Positions 1 to 8,119 of a stretch of DNA of 64,000 bases are shown piece after piece. Source of the stretch: an uncultured Paracoccaceae bacterium (GTDB lineage Bacteria > Pseudomonadota > Alphaproteobacteria > Rhodobacterales > Rhodobacteraceae). The translations under genes were made by a program, and so were the position numbers. Numbering within the stretch: the first letter of the stretch is position 1; each line of letters starts with the position of its first letter. The stretch is from the NCBI GenBank assembly GCA_947498415.1, contig CANMKB010000004.1, forward strand, positions 186,001 to 250,000. Reading direction: 5' to 3'. Below the pieces are notes generated by a model that ran no database searches, was not told the origin of the DNA, and saw nothing but the letters and a program-made list of their open reading frames with translations.

Positions 1-1304
1 ATGAATGACAAGACTCCAGTGAGTGGAAAGCCTTCAAACATCGTGAACATTTTCAACTCAAGCGAAGCGTCTGACACAGCAGCGCCTGCGCCAGTCATCA
101 CCTGATCCAAGGCCGCGCCACCGAACACAGACATCCAGATCGCGCCGACAATGGTGGGAATGATCAAGACACAGATGACAAATTCCCGAATGGTCCGCCC
201 GCGTGAGATACGCGCGATAAACATACCCACAAAAGGTGACCAGCTGATCCACCAGGCCCAGTAGAACGACGTCCACCCTTGCATAAAGTTGGCATCCTCA
301 CGTCCTGTAATGCCAGACAAGGCTGGCAGGTTTTTGGCATAGGCCCAAAGGTTGTCAAAAAAACCAGAGATGATTGCGAGCGTTGGTCCAACAATAGCGA
401 CCAGTAAAAGCAATATTGCGGCCAGCACCATGTTAACCTCTGACAGCCGCTTCACGCCCTTATCCAATCCGGCAACAACCGAGACCAAAGCAAAGGCGGT
501 GATCAATACAATTAAGAGTACCTTCATTCCATCGCTGACAGGAACATCAAAAAGGTAGTTCAGCCCTGCCAAGGCCTGTGAGGCCCCTAAACCGAGCGAC
601 GTCGCCAGGCCAAAGATCGTTGCGAAAACAGCAAGCACATCAATCAGATGCCCAACTGGGCCCCATGTGGCATCCCCCAAAAGCGGATGGAACACCGATC
701 TCATTGTAAGCGGTAGACCCCGGTTAAAACTAAAGAAGGCCAAGGCCAAACCCACAACTGCATACACGGCCCAAGGGTGAAGGCCCCAGTGGAATATGGT
801 TGCGGCCATGGCGAGATCACGCGCGGCCTCGGGATTATCCAGCGCAGCGCCAAGGGGTGCCCAGTCGGTTCTTGCACCATTCTCGATGGCGGTTCCACCA
901 ATCGAAGCACCGTAATGCGAGATCGGTTCTGCGACGCCCCAGAACACCAACCCGATGCCCATACCAGCCGCAAACAACATCGCAAACCATCCGCCATAGC
1001 CATAATCCGGTCGCGCATCTTCGCCCCCTAGACGTATTGATCCGTATGGTGAAATCACCAGCGCGATGGAAAACAAGACAAAGATATTGCCTGCTAACAG
1101 AAACACCCAGTCAAATCGGCTTGTAAGTGCTGGACGCAACCAGCCAAAAAAGCTTTCTGCTTGTTCCTGAAACACCAGTGAAAAAAACACAAAAGCCAAC
1201 ACTGTAATGCCTGATATGGCGAAAACAGGGTTGTGTATGTCCAATCCTAAGATCTGAACATTGTCTCGGCCGACCTTGTAGTCGGCCTTTGTTGTATCGG
1301 TCAT
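1..1304 (-). CDS. BCCT family betaine/choline/carnitine-type transporter (partial, C-terminus cut by window edge)
   Basis: The minus-strand frame from the ATG at 1304 stays open to the window edge, giving about 434 residues of a multi-spanning inner-membrane protein. It carries BCCT hallmarks: a glycine-rich MGIGLVFWGVAEP stretch near residue 109 and the tryptophan-rich segment FYWAWWISWSPFVGMF followed by ARISRGRTIREF. BCCT carriers import quaternary amines or DMSP, usually with sodium, for osmoprotection or as carbon source. The start is set by a strong Shine-Dalgarno AGGGAGG six bases upstream. Substrate (betaine, choline, carnitine or DMSP) cannot be told from sequence; marine roseobacters often use such carriers for DMSP or glycine betaine. 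The last transmembrane helices lie outside the window. Confidence 0.9.
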   Translation of the reverse strand, partial: MTDTTKADYKVGRDNVQILGLDIHNPVFAISGITVLAFVFFSLVFQEQAESFFGWLRPALTSRFDWVFLLAGNIFVLFSIALVISPYGSIRLGGEDARPDYGYGGWFAMLFAAGMGIGLVFWGVAEPISHYGASIGGTAIENGARTDWAPLGAALDNPEAARDLAMAATIFHWGLHPWAVYAVVGLALAFFSFNRGLPLTMRSVFHPLLGDATWGPVGHLIDVLAVFATIFGLATSLGLGASQALAGLNYLFDVPVSDGMKVLLIVLITAFALVSVVAGLDKGVKRLSEVNMVLAAILLLLVAIVGPTLAIISGFFDNLWAYAKNLPALSGITGREDANFMQGWTSFYWAWWISWSPFVGMFIARISRGRTIREFVICVLIIPTIVGAIWMSVFGGAALDQVMTGAGAAVSDASLELKMFTMFEGFPLTGVLSF

Positions 1305-1435
1305 TATCTTCCTCCCTGAACTGCAGACAGTGTGGGAGGTACAAACGCTTTCAAGCGGCCAGAAATAGACCCTTCACGGGATATTCACGACATAATATGA
1401 CGCAAACAAAAACATTAATGACGCTTAATAGGTAT

Positions 1436-1681
1436 TTATTTGGATTTCCCTTCCAGAATATCCAATCGCGCCTTCAACGCTTCGTTCTCTTCGCGGGCCT
1501 TTTGGGCCATCGCACGCACCGCATCAAACTCTTCGCGTGTCACGAAATCGCGCTCTGACAGCCAACGGTCCATCCAAGATTTCAGCGCATTGTCGGCCTC
1601 ATCTTTGGCCCCCTGTGCGACACCCATCGCATTGGTCATCAGTTGAGAAACATCATCCATAAATTTGTTGCGGGTCTGCAT
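1436..1681 (-). CDS. ubiK: UbiK-type ubiquinone biosynthesis accessory factor (BMFP domain)
   Basis: An 81-residue protein, the usual length for the YqiC/BMFP family. The N-terminal half is amphipathic (KFMDDVSQLMTNAMGVA), and the C-terminal half is a predicted coiled coil rich in Glu, Ala and Arg ending ENEALKARLDILEGKSK, the typical BMFP layout. UbiK is known to form trimers, bind lipids and help the soluble Ubi complex that makes ubiquinone. A GGAGAG Shine-Dalgarno lies before the ATG at 1681. It is divergent from lgt with about 115 bases between, so the promoters probably share that gap. Confidence 0.8.
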   Translation of the reverse strand: MQTRNKFMDDVSQLMTNAMGVAQGAKDEADNALKSWMDRWLSERDFVTREEFDAVRAMAQKAREENEALKARLDILEGKSK

Positions 1682-1798
1682 TTTTTGCTCTCCGAATTCA
1701 GAAGGGGCTGCGAAGCGTTACATTTGATCCCTATATGGGGATAAATGCAGCGCCCCACAAGGTTGACTTCAACCCGGAGCAAGAGGCAGAGAGACATT

Positions 1799-2683
1799 AT
1801 GCAGGCCTTAATTCCATTCCCCGATATTTCACCCGAATTGTTTTCCATTTCTTTGGGCTCGTTTGAGTTCGCGCTGCGTTGGTATGCCCTTGCCTATATC
1901 GCTGGCATCCTCATCGCTTGGCGCCTGTCGCTACATGCGCTCCGCACTGCCCGGCTTTGGGCAGGCGAGCGCCCGATCAGTGATACGCAAATCGAAGACT
2001 TGATGACCTGGATCATCATTGGTGTCATTTTGGGCGGCCGCCTTGGCTATGTCTTTTTCTATAATGCGAGCTACTACCTCGCCCACCCCGCAGAGATTTT
2101 GCAGGTCTGGCAGGGTGGAATGGCGTTCCACGGCGGCATGTTGGGAGTGCTGGTGGCCGGTTGGCTGTATTGCAGCCGCCATAACCTCCCCAAGCTTTCC
2201 GTCGCAGACACCATCGTTCTGGGTGTTCCGGTTGGTTTGATGCTGGGGCGTATCGCGAATTTCGTGAATGCCGAGTTGTGGGGCCGTGCGACAGACCTTC
2301 CTTGGGGCGTTGCATTTCCGGGAGCAGCGGCACAAGATTGCGGCCAAATCGCCGAAATCTGCGCCCGCCATCCTTCACAGCTGTACGAAGCCTTCCTTGA
2401 AGGCGTGGTTCTATTGGCCGTCTTATTGTGGTTTGCCTACAAGCGTGACGCGCTGAAACTGCCGGGTCGTATCACTGGCCTGTTTTTTGCGGGCTATGGG
2501 CTTTCGCGGTTTGTCGTGGAATTTGTGCGCCAACCGGATGCGCAATTTGTGACGGCTGAAAACCCGCTTGGTTTAGCGTATCACGTTGGTGGGGTTGGAT
2601 TAACCATGGGGCAAATATTGTCACTCCCAATGATACTTGGCGGCTTGTGGTTATTGCGCCGCGCTGCCAAGGTGGACGCATGA
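1799..2683 (+). CDS. lgt: Prolipoprotein diacylglyceryl transferase
   Basis: A 294-residue polytopic membrane enzyme that transfers diacylglycerol from phosphatidylglycerol to the lipobox cysteine of prelipoproteins. The Lgt signature [14 protein letters not shown] is present, as are FHGGMLG, which carries the conserved histidine-glycine region, and HPSQLYEA with the family's conserved arginine/histidine context. A longer reading frame opens at 1745, but [17 protein letters not shown] is the typical N-terminus and has a GAGG-like site upstream, so 1799 is chosen. It is the first gene of a tightly packed operon: its stop overlaps the next start (ATGA at 2680). The small lipoproteins at 37949 and 63743 would be among its substrates. 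Confidence 0.95.
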   Translation: MQALIPFPDISPELFSISLGSFEFALRWYALAYIAGILIAWRLSLHALRTARLWAGERPISDTQIEDLMTWIIIGVILGGRLGYVFFYNASYYLAHPAEILQVWQGGMAFHGGMLGVLVAGWLYCSRHNLPKLSVADTIVLGVPVGLMLGRIANFVNAELWGRATDLPWGVAFPGAAAQDCGQIAEICARHPSQLYEAFLEGVVLLAVLLWFAYKRDALKLPGRITGLFFAGYGLSRFVVEFVRQPDAQFVTAENPLGLAYHVGGVGLTMGQILSLPMILGGLWLLRRAAKVDA

Positions 2684-3732
2684 CTCTCAAAGACGCATTG
2701 ATGGACCGCATTCGAAACACCGGTCCGATCTCGTTAAGTGACTATATGTCTGAATGCTTGATGAACCCGCGATATGGCTACTACGCAACTCGCGATCCGT
2801 TTGGCACTCAGGGCGATTTCATCACTGCCCCCGAAGCCACACAGATGTTTGGCGAGCTGTTGGGGATCAGTCTTGCGCAGGCTTGGATGGATCAGGGCCA
2901 GCCGGCACGTTTCACGCTGGCAGAGGCCGGGCCGGGCCGCGGAACATTAATGGCAGATTTGCTGCGGGCCACGCGGCGTATTCCGGGCTTTCATGATGCG
3001 CTTGATCTTCATCTGATCGAAGCCTCCCCTTCTCTTCGTGCCCGTCAACAAGAGTTGCTGGTCGACGCCACTTGGCATGACACCGTTGATACTTTGCCCG
3101 ATCAACCCTTGTTTTTGATCGCCAACGAGTTCTTTGACGCGCTTCCGATCCGCCAGTTCCTACGTGAGGAAAACGCATGGCGCGAGCGCCTGGTCGGCAT
3201 CACCGATGGTGATTTGGCCTATGGTCTGGGCGCCCCAATTGACCAACCGGCCCTACGCCATCGTTTGGAAGACACCGAAGACGGATTTATTGTCGAACTC
3301 TGCCAGCCGGCTGCTCAGATTTCCCAGAAAATTGGGAAGCTGATTGCGGATCACGGCGGCGTTGCGTTGATCATCGACTATGGCGACTGGCGGTCTCAGG
3401 GCGACACTTTTCAAGCGCTGAAATCTCACAAAGAGGTTGATCCGTTAGACACCCCGGGTATGGCCGACCTGACGGCACATGTTGATTTTGAGCTGATCTG
3501 CGCCGCGACGCCTAGCCGTTTTAGCCGCGTGACAGCGCAGGGTGTTTTCTTAGAACGTCTGGGCATCACAGAGCGGGCACAAGCGCTGGCAAAGTTAATG
3601 GAACCTGTTCAGCTGGAACAACACGTCGCTGCACATCGTCGCTTGACGCACCCTGATGAAATGGGGAATCTGTTTAAAGTTGTTGCCCTTTATCCAGAGG
3701 GTTCCCCCCCACCACCCGGAGTGGACGCATGA
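2680..3732 (+). CDS. Class I SAM-dependent methyltransferase, MidA/NDUFAF7-like (COG1565)
   Basis: A 350-residue protein of the family that includes mitochondrial NDUFAF7/MidA, an arginine methyltransferase needed for complex I assembly. Visible are the family stretch around residues 38-55 ([14 protein letters not shown]), the SAM-binding motif [15 protein letters not shown] near residue 85, and [14 protein letters not shown], typical of this family. The start at 2680 is the ATG of an ATGA overlap with lgt; a longer frame from 2647 would lie inside lgt. It is followed by another ATGA overlap into pgeF, so the three genes are translationally coupled. The bacterial substrate is unknown; a role in respiratory complex I is by analogy only. 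Confidence 0.85.
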   Translation: MTLKDALMDRIRNTGPISLSDYMSECLMNPRYGYYATRDPFGTQGDFITAPEATQMFGELLGISLAQAWMDQGQPARFTLAEAGPGRGTLMADLLRATRRIPGFHDALDLHLIEASPSLRARQQELLVDATWHDTVDTLPDQPLFLIANEFFDALPIRQFLREENAWRERLVGITDGDLAYGLGAPIDQPALRHRLEDTEDGFIVELCQPAAQISQKIGKLIADHGGVALIIDYGDWRSQGDTFQALKSHKEVDPLDTPGMADLTAHVDFELICAATPSRFSRVTAQGVFLERLGITERAQALAKLMEPVQLEQHVAAHRRLTHPDEMGNLFKVVALYPEGSPPPPGVDA

Positions 3733-4481
3733 GCCTCGAAATTCTGACATCTGCCAGCTTGGAACCCATCCAACATGGCTTTTTCACCCGTCGTGGCGGC
3801 GCATCGTCCGGTATTTTTGAAGGCCTGAACTGCGGGCTGGGCAGCTCTGACCAACGCGAGATTGTCGAAATCAATCGCAACCGCGTGGCAAAGGCAATGG
3901 ACGTGAATGAACTGGTCAGCGTTCATCAAGTGCACTCTGCAACGGTCGAAACGGTGACGGAACTGCCCAAGGGCGAACGCCCTAAAGCAGATGCGATTGT
4001 GACCAATGTGTCAGGTCTTGCACTGACAATACTAACCGCAGATTGCCAACCCGTGCTTTTTTCAGATCGCTATGCCGGCGTCATTGGCGCAGCCCATGCG
4101 GGATGGCGCGGCGCCGTCGATGGCGTTTTGGAAAACACCATCGAAGCGATGGAAGCGTTGGGATCACGTCGCGAAGACATCTCAGCAGTCATTGGCCCGA
4201 CCATCAGCCAGCGTGCCTATGAAGTTGGCCCAGAGTTCCTAGATCGCTTCCTCACCGAAGACAGCAGCAATAGCCGCTTCTTTGGGCGCGGTGAACAAGA
4301 TCGTTACTATTTTGATCTTCCAGCTTATGGCCTAAGTCGCCTGCGCTCTGCAAAGGTTGGCCAAGCGGAATGGATTCGCCATTGTACCTATGCTGATCCA
4401 GCGCGGTTCTATTCCTACCGCCGCAGCTATCACGATAAAGAAGCTGATTACGGTCGCCTGATCGCTGCCATTCGCCTATAG
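3729..4481 (+). CDS. pgeF: Peptidoglycan editing factor PgeF / multicopper polyphenol oxidase-like (YfiH, LACC1 fold)
   Basis: A 250-residue protein with the conserved metal-ligand motifs of the YfiH family: a histidine in SVHQVHSATVE near residue 61-65, the cysteine in TADCQPVLF, and the histidine in AAHAGWRGAVDGV. The family was first reported as a laccase-like oxidase; later work in E. coli showed that PgeF removes wrongly incorporated amino acids from peptidoglycan precursors, and LACC1 acts on purine nucleosides. The start overlaps the upstream stop by four bases. It ends an lgt operon that touches envelope biogenesis, which fits an editing role, but function is inferred from family. Confidence 0.88.
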   Translation: MSLEILTSASLEPIQHGFFTRRGGASSGIFEGLNCGLGSSDQREIVEINRNRVAKAMDVNELVSVHQVHSATVETVTELPKGERPKADAIVTNVSGLALTILTADCQPVLFSDRYAGVIGAAHAGWRGAVDGVLENTIEAMEALGSRREDISAVIGPTISQRAYEVGPEFLDRFLTEDSSNSRFFGRGEQDRYYFDLPAYGLSRLRSAKVGQAEWIRHCTYADPARFYSYRRSYHDKEADYGRLIAAIRL

Positions 4482-4624
4482 GGCGAACTTTCGGCACAAT
4501 GCCGTAGCTTTTCCACTGCAACTCCGTCAAATGAAACCAAAGTCGCCGCAACTCTGCCCCAATTCAGCATCAGATTGTTCTCAAGTCATAAACAATCCCT
4601 GAATGGGCAGGACGGAGCAGACAA

Positions 4625-4765
4625 ATGTGTAAACAACGCTTTCTTAAGTCGATCATCGCATCGTCGAAAACAGAACAGGTTATTCTACCTTGGGCTAAAA
4701 AACGCCTGAGCGAGACGGTCGAGGTTACTTTGAAACCCGCCCTTCCAATGCGCAAGACCGCCTAA
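4625..4765 (+). CDS. Small basic protein, 46 residues, unknown function
   Basis: A short frame from ATG 4625 to TAA 4765 encodes 46 residues starting MCKQRFLKSIIASSKT and containing PWAKKRLSE. It is Lys/Arg-rich and has no signal peptide or membrane segment. It sits alone about 140 bases after pgeF and directly before a strong terminator, which suggests a separate short transcript. A GGACGGAG purine run lies about 10 bases upstream of the ATG and could serve as ribosome-binding site. I do not recognise a named family; it resembles the short basic proteins often conserved in Rhodobacteraceae, but I cannot confirm that. Confidence 0.5.
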   Translation: MCKQRFLKSIIASSKTEQVILPWAKKRLSETVEVTLKPALPMRKTA

Positions 4766-4791
4766 TCCAAGATAGGCTTACCTTGCTGAAT

Positions 4792-4824
4792 CCCCCTGCC
4801 GGATCCTCCCCCGGCAGGGGGTTT
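4792..4824 (+). terminator. Rho-independent terminator
   Basis: A perfect 11-bp stem, CCCCCTGCCGG at 4792-4802 and CCGGCAGGGGG at 4811-4821, with an eight-base loop and a short T run after it. It lies between the small plus-strand gene ending at 4765 and the minus-strand gene ending at 4829, so it can stop transcription from the left and possibly, because of its symmetry, from the right. Confidence 0.85.
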
Positions 4825-4828
4825 GCGT

Positions 4829-5410
4829 TTATTGGGCTGTACCGCCCAGCACATTGGCTTGATTTAGCCAATTTGAAACCGCCCCATCTTTGGGGTGCGA
4901 CGCGCCAGAGAAATGCGTAAACTTGGCCTTTAGGCCAATGAAGCCAAGCACTTGCTTGCGAAGCGATATGATCAGCGCGTTTCCATAGATCAGGCGAAAA
5001 AACCAACCCGGTGTATCTGATGTCAGCAACACGCGTGCGGTGCGGCCGGTCAGCATCGGCTTGGGCAGTCCTTTTCCTTTGGTGTCAAAGGTGCGGCCCG
5101 GCAACAATGCGCGATCAAACAGACCTTTCAGTTTGGCTGGCACGTTGCCCCACCACATTGGTGTCGCTAGAACCATATGCTCGCTCCATTCAAGATTGCT
5201 CAGCACTTCTTCGAGCACGGGCTCTAGCGGTTTGCTATCGCCATAGCCACCAAACCCATGGTCCATGTCAAAAGACATATCGCGAATATGCATAACACGC
5301 ACATCATGGCCTGCCTTTTCAGCAGAGGCCGCATAGGTCTCGGCAAGTTGGCGCGACAAAGATGTTTCGGCGGGGTGCCCGTTTAGAACAAAGATACGTT
5401 TTCCAGACAT
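4829..5410 (-). CDS. NAD(P)H-dependent quinone oxidoreductase, flavodoxin-like fold
   Basis: A 193-residue protein of the NQO1/MdaB/KefF type. The N-terminus KRIFVLNGHPAETSLSRQLAETY is the FMN/FAD phosphate-binding start of this fold, and the central ATPMWWGNVPAKLKGLFDR stretch is the family's isoalloxazine-binding region. These enzymes reduce quinones or nitro and azo compounds by two electrons, avoiding radicals. It is divergent from a TetR repressor gene at 5520, with three copies of one palindrome between the two starts, so it is probably the repressor's target. The inducer is likely a quinone or similar electrophile, by inference. Confidence 0.85.
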   Translation of the reverse strand: MSGKRIFVLNGHPAETSLSRQLAETYAASAEKAGHDVRVMHIRDMSFDMDHGFGGYGDSKPLEPVLEEVLSNLEWSEHMVLATPMWWGNVPAKLKGLFDRALLPGRTFDTKGKGLPKPMLTGRTARVLLTSDTPGWFFRLIYGNALIISLRKQVLGFIGLKAKFTHFSGASHPKDGAVSNWLNQANVLGGTAQ

Positions 5411-5433
5411 GAGAGTTGCTCACCTATTAAAAT

Positions 5434-5498
5434 TGACCACGGTCACTTTTCTAGCTCAAATAATTGACCACGGTCAATATCAAATTTGACCAAGGTCA
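5434..5498. promoter_or_regulatory. Three TetR-type operators, TGACC-N2-GGTCA
   Basis: Three palindromes lie between the divergent quinone reductase and tetR starts: TGACCACGGTCA at 5434-5445, the same 12-mer at 5465-5476, and TGACCAAGGTCA at 5487-5498. The outer bases also match in part (TTGACC/GGTCAA in the middle copy). Centre-to-centre spacing is 31 and 22 bases, three and about two helical turns. Position and symmetry indicate binding sites for the adjacent TetR protein controlling both genes. Confidence 0.8.
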
Positions 5499-5519
5499 CA
5501 AACTGTGTCAGGAATGGCC

Positions 5520-6104
5520 ATGGCCAAAGCGATCCAACAACGCGCCTTAAAGACCCGCGCAAAGCTGCTGGATGCAGCACAAGCTGTTGTCTTTGAACAA
5601 GGGTTTGAAGCTTTACGTGTCGAAGAAGTTGTGAAACGCGCCGGTGTTGCGAAGGGAACGTTCTTTGCCCATTTCAAAGACAAAGATGCTTTGATGGATC
5701 AGTTGATCGGCACCGAAATGAACCGACATCTTGATCAAATCGCAACGCTAGAACCACCGAAAGACATTGATTCTTTGATCGAAGCTTTGCTGCCCGGGAT
5801 GCAACTTGCGACACGTGAAAGATATGTTTTTGACGTGATACTCAGGCATTCAGGCGCAGCCGCAAATGCCGAAATCGGGCCGATTGCCTCCACCTTTGCT
5901 CGCAATGTTGAAGTCTTGGCCAATTGGTTGGCCCGCGGCCCATTTCGCAAAGACATCGATCCAGTGCTAATGGCCGATGGCGTGGGTGCGTTTCAAATCC
6001 AGGCGATGGCGCTTAGCTTTTGCGCGATCCATAACGGAGAACCGATGGAAAGCATGATGAAACGTTATCTAGAAGCTTGGCTGCTGCCAAAATCCGAGGG
6101 TTAA
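5520..6104 (+). CDS. TetR/AcrR family transcriptional regulator
   Basis: A 194-residue repressor-type protein. Residues 1-55 form the TetR helix-turn-helix, with LLDAAQAVVFEQGFEALRVE and GVAKGTFFAHFKDKDALMD, the last being the recognition helix region. The C-terminal ligand domain is variable as usual. Starts at GTG 5505 and ATG 5514 are possible; ATG 5520 is chosen because AGGA lies six bases before it. It is divergent from the flavodoxin-fold oxidoreductase and flanked by three matching operators, which predicts autoregulation and control of that gene. Its stop overlaps the stop of the convergent Lrp gene by four bases. Confidence 0.85.
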   Translation: MAKAIQQRALKTRAKLLDAAQAVVFEQGFEALRVEEVVKRAGVAKGTFFAHFKDKDALMDQLIGTEMNRHLDQIATLEPPKDIDSLIEALLPGMQLATRERYVFDVILRHSGAAANAEIGPIASTFARNVEVLANWLARGPFRKDIDPVLMADGVGAFQIQAMALSFCAIHNGEPMESMMKRYLEAWLLPKSEG

Positions 6105-6601
6105 GCTGTACGGCAGATACGTTCTTCAAGAACGTCAAACGGCACACCCGGTTCATCTTTGGCATCACGAATAACCAAAGATGTCTTCACGCTTGCAACG
6201 TTGTCTGCTTTCAAAAGGTCTTCGGTGAGGAAAGCCTGAAATGTCGACAGATCAGGCGCGACGCATTTCAGAATGAAATCCACTTCACCATTAAGCATGT
6301 GGCACTCACGGACCAGAGACCAGTCTTTGCAGCGATCTTCAAAGGCGGACAAATCAGCCTCAGCTTGGCTCACCAGCCCAACGCTCGCGAAAACTTGAAC
6401 TTCAAAGCCCAGTTCTCGTGAATCAACATCCGCATGATAGCCACGAATATATCCCGCTTCTTCCAATGTACGCACACGGCGTAGGCAAGGCGGTGCAGAG
6501 ATACCAACACGTTTCGCTAACTCAACATTGGTCATCCGACCGTCAGCCTGCAGCTCTGCAAGGATTTTTCGGTCAATTGGGTCGAGCCGGGTAGCGGACA
6601 T
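6101..6601 (-). CDS. Lrp/AsnC family transcriptional regulator
   Basis: A 166-residue protein with the complete Lrp layout: N-terminal winged helix (LDPIDRKILAELQADGRM, then VELAKRVGISAPPCLRRV) and a C-terminal RAM ligand-binding domain from about residue 70. The ATG at 6601 is used; the frame can also open at an upstream TTG. Lrp-type proteins sense amino acids and form octamers. It is divergent from trxB with about 200 bases between starts, so it could influence trxB, but no clear operator was seen. The effector is unknown. Confidence 0.88.
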   Translation of the reverse strand: MSATRLDPIDRKILAELQADGRMTNVELAKRVGISAPPCLRRVRTLEEAGYIRGYHADVDSRELGFEVQVFASVGLVSQAEADLSAFEDRCKDWSLVRECHMLNGEVDFILKCVAPDLSTFQAFLTEDLLKADNVASVKTSLVIRDAKDEPGVPFDVLEERICRTA

Positions 6602-6803
6602 CAAAATCTCTCCGTAACTTTTCAGTTGTTATAGCACCCCGGATACTTCACGCAATAATCTTTCGCGAAATCCAATGGTTTATGCCATATGTGCGACTGT
6701 TCCACCAAGCTTTGCTCAATTCGCAGGCCATCAGGGGTTTTCGTACGCGCCGCGCGGGGCTATATCCCCTTTTCGACACTTTATGCAAGCAGATGGGGCA
6801 GCT

Positions 6804-7745
6804 ATGAGCGAGACGAAACACACCAAGGTTCTGATTATCGGATCTGGACCAGCGGGATACACCGCAGGGGTCTACGCCAGCCGTGCGATGCTAGAGCCGG
6901 TGTTGGTACAAGGCATCGAGCCGGGTGGCCAACTTACCACGACAACCGAAGTCGAAAACTACCCCGGATTTACCGAGGTACAGGGCCCCGACCTCATGAT
7001 TAAAATGCAGGAACATGCGCAAGCCATGGGCTGTGAGATCATTGGCGACATCATTACTGAACTGAACACCGATGTGCGCCCGTTTGTGGCCAAAGGTGAC
7101 AGCGGCACCACCTACACCGCAGATGCTGTGATCCTTGCGACCGGTGCGCGCGCGAAGTGGTTGGGGCTGGAAAGCGAAGAAAAATTCAAAGGCTTTGGCG
7201 TATCTGCTTGCGCGACCTGTGACGGATTTTTCTATCGTGGCCAAGAGATCGTTGTGATCGGCGGCGGCAATACAGCTGTCGAAGAAGCGCTCTTTCTCAC
7301 CAACTTTGCGTCCAAAGTGACCTTGATCCACCGCCGCGATGAGCTACGTGCAGAAAAAATCCTGCAAGACCGCCTCATGAAAAACGACAAGATCGAAACC
7401 TTGTGGTTCCACACCCTCGAAGAAGTTGTCGGCACCGAGGCCCCGCTGGGCGTGACCGGTGTTAAAGTTAAGAACGTCAAAAACGGTGAAGTCTCCGAGA
7501 TCCCCTGTGCTGGCGTATTTGTGGCCATCGGGCACGCTCCTGCCAGCGAGCTGGTGAAGGACTCGCTAGAAACTCACAATGGCGGCTACGTTCAGGTCGA
7601 GCCAGGCACATCCAAAACGTCGATCCCAGGCATCTTTGCCGCAGGTGATCTGACAGACCATGTTTACCGACAGGCCGTCACATCAGCCGGCATGGGCTGT
7701 ATGGCAGCACTAGATGCGGAACGGTTCTTGGCCGAAAACGAATAA
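6804..7745 (+). CDS. trxB: Thioredoxin-disulfide reductase
   Basis: A 313-residue FAD/NADPH enzyme that keeps thioredoxin reduced. Motifs in order: FAD-binding [15 protein letters not shown] near residue 14, the redox-active CATC in [13 protein letters not shown] near residue 140, the NADPH-binding [13 protein letters not shown], and the C-terminal FAD motif [15 protein letters not shown]. The open frame runs back to 6675, but the conserved N-terminus begins at [13 protein letters not shown], so 6804 is chosen. It is followed at once by a terminator hairpin and so is probably monocistronic. Confidence 0.96.
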   Translation: MSETKHTKVLIIGSGPAGYTAGVYASRAMLEPVLVQGIEPGGQLTTTTEVENYPGFTEVQGPDLMIKMQEHAQAMGCEIIGDIITELNTDVRPFVAKGDSGTTYTADAVILATGARAKWLGLESEEKFKGFGVSACATCDGFFYRGQEIVVIGGGNTAVEEALFLTNFASKVTLIHRRDELRAEKILQDRLMKNDKIETLWFHTLEEVVGTEAPLGVTGVKVKNVKNGEVSEIPCAGVFVAIGHAPASELVKDSLETHNGGYVQVEPGTSKTSIPGIFAAGDLTDHVYRQAVTSAGMGCMAALDAERFLAENE

Positions 7746-7750
7746 TAAAT

Positions 7751-7775
7751 AAGGGGGACTTCGGTCCCCTTTTCC
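7751..7775 (+). terminator. Rho-independent terminator after trxB
   Basis: GGGGAC at 7754-7759, a TTCG tetraloop, and GTCCCC at 7764-7769, followed by a TTTTCCTTT run. A stable UUCG-type loop directly after the trxB stop makes this a convincing terminator. Confidence 0.85.
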
Positions 7776-8119
7776 TTTCTGGCTTTGTTAAATCGATTCT
7801 CCAACTCTGGTCAGCGATGGGCGGCAAACCCATCAAAATTTGCGATTTCAACTTCGCTAGAGTGTTAAAGTTCCGCTTTTCTCGCAAAAACGGACGGAAT
7901 TGATACATTTCTTCAAACCCCACAACACCTTCTAGCCAGCCTGAGCCAACACGGGATATTTTCCTCGACCGCTAAACTTAGGTAGAAAATCTACCCAGAA
8001 TTTTCGCGTTGCGAGGCTGCAACGCCACCAATTTTCTCTATTTTTGCACAATATTTGCTTTGCTCGGACATTATTCCATGCAATGCGTTCATCAGTGAAC
8101 ACACTTTGAACGTCGAGCA
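7776..8119. other. Intergenic region upstream of the sulfate-activation gene, with an inverted repeat
   Basis: About 340 bases with no convincing gene. It contains a perfect 6-3-6 inverted repeat, GGTAGA-AAA-TCTACC at 7981-7995, about 125 bases before the ATG at 8120. The repeat is not followed by a T run, so it is more likely a protein-binding site than a terminator. The stretch should hold the promoter of the downstream gene; no clear -35/-10 pair was identified. Confidence 0.4.
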
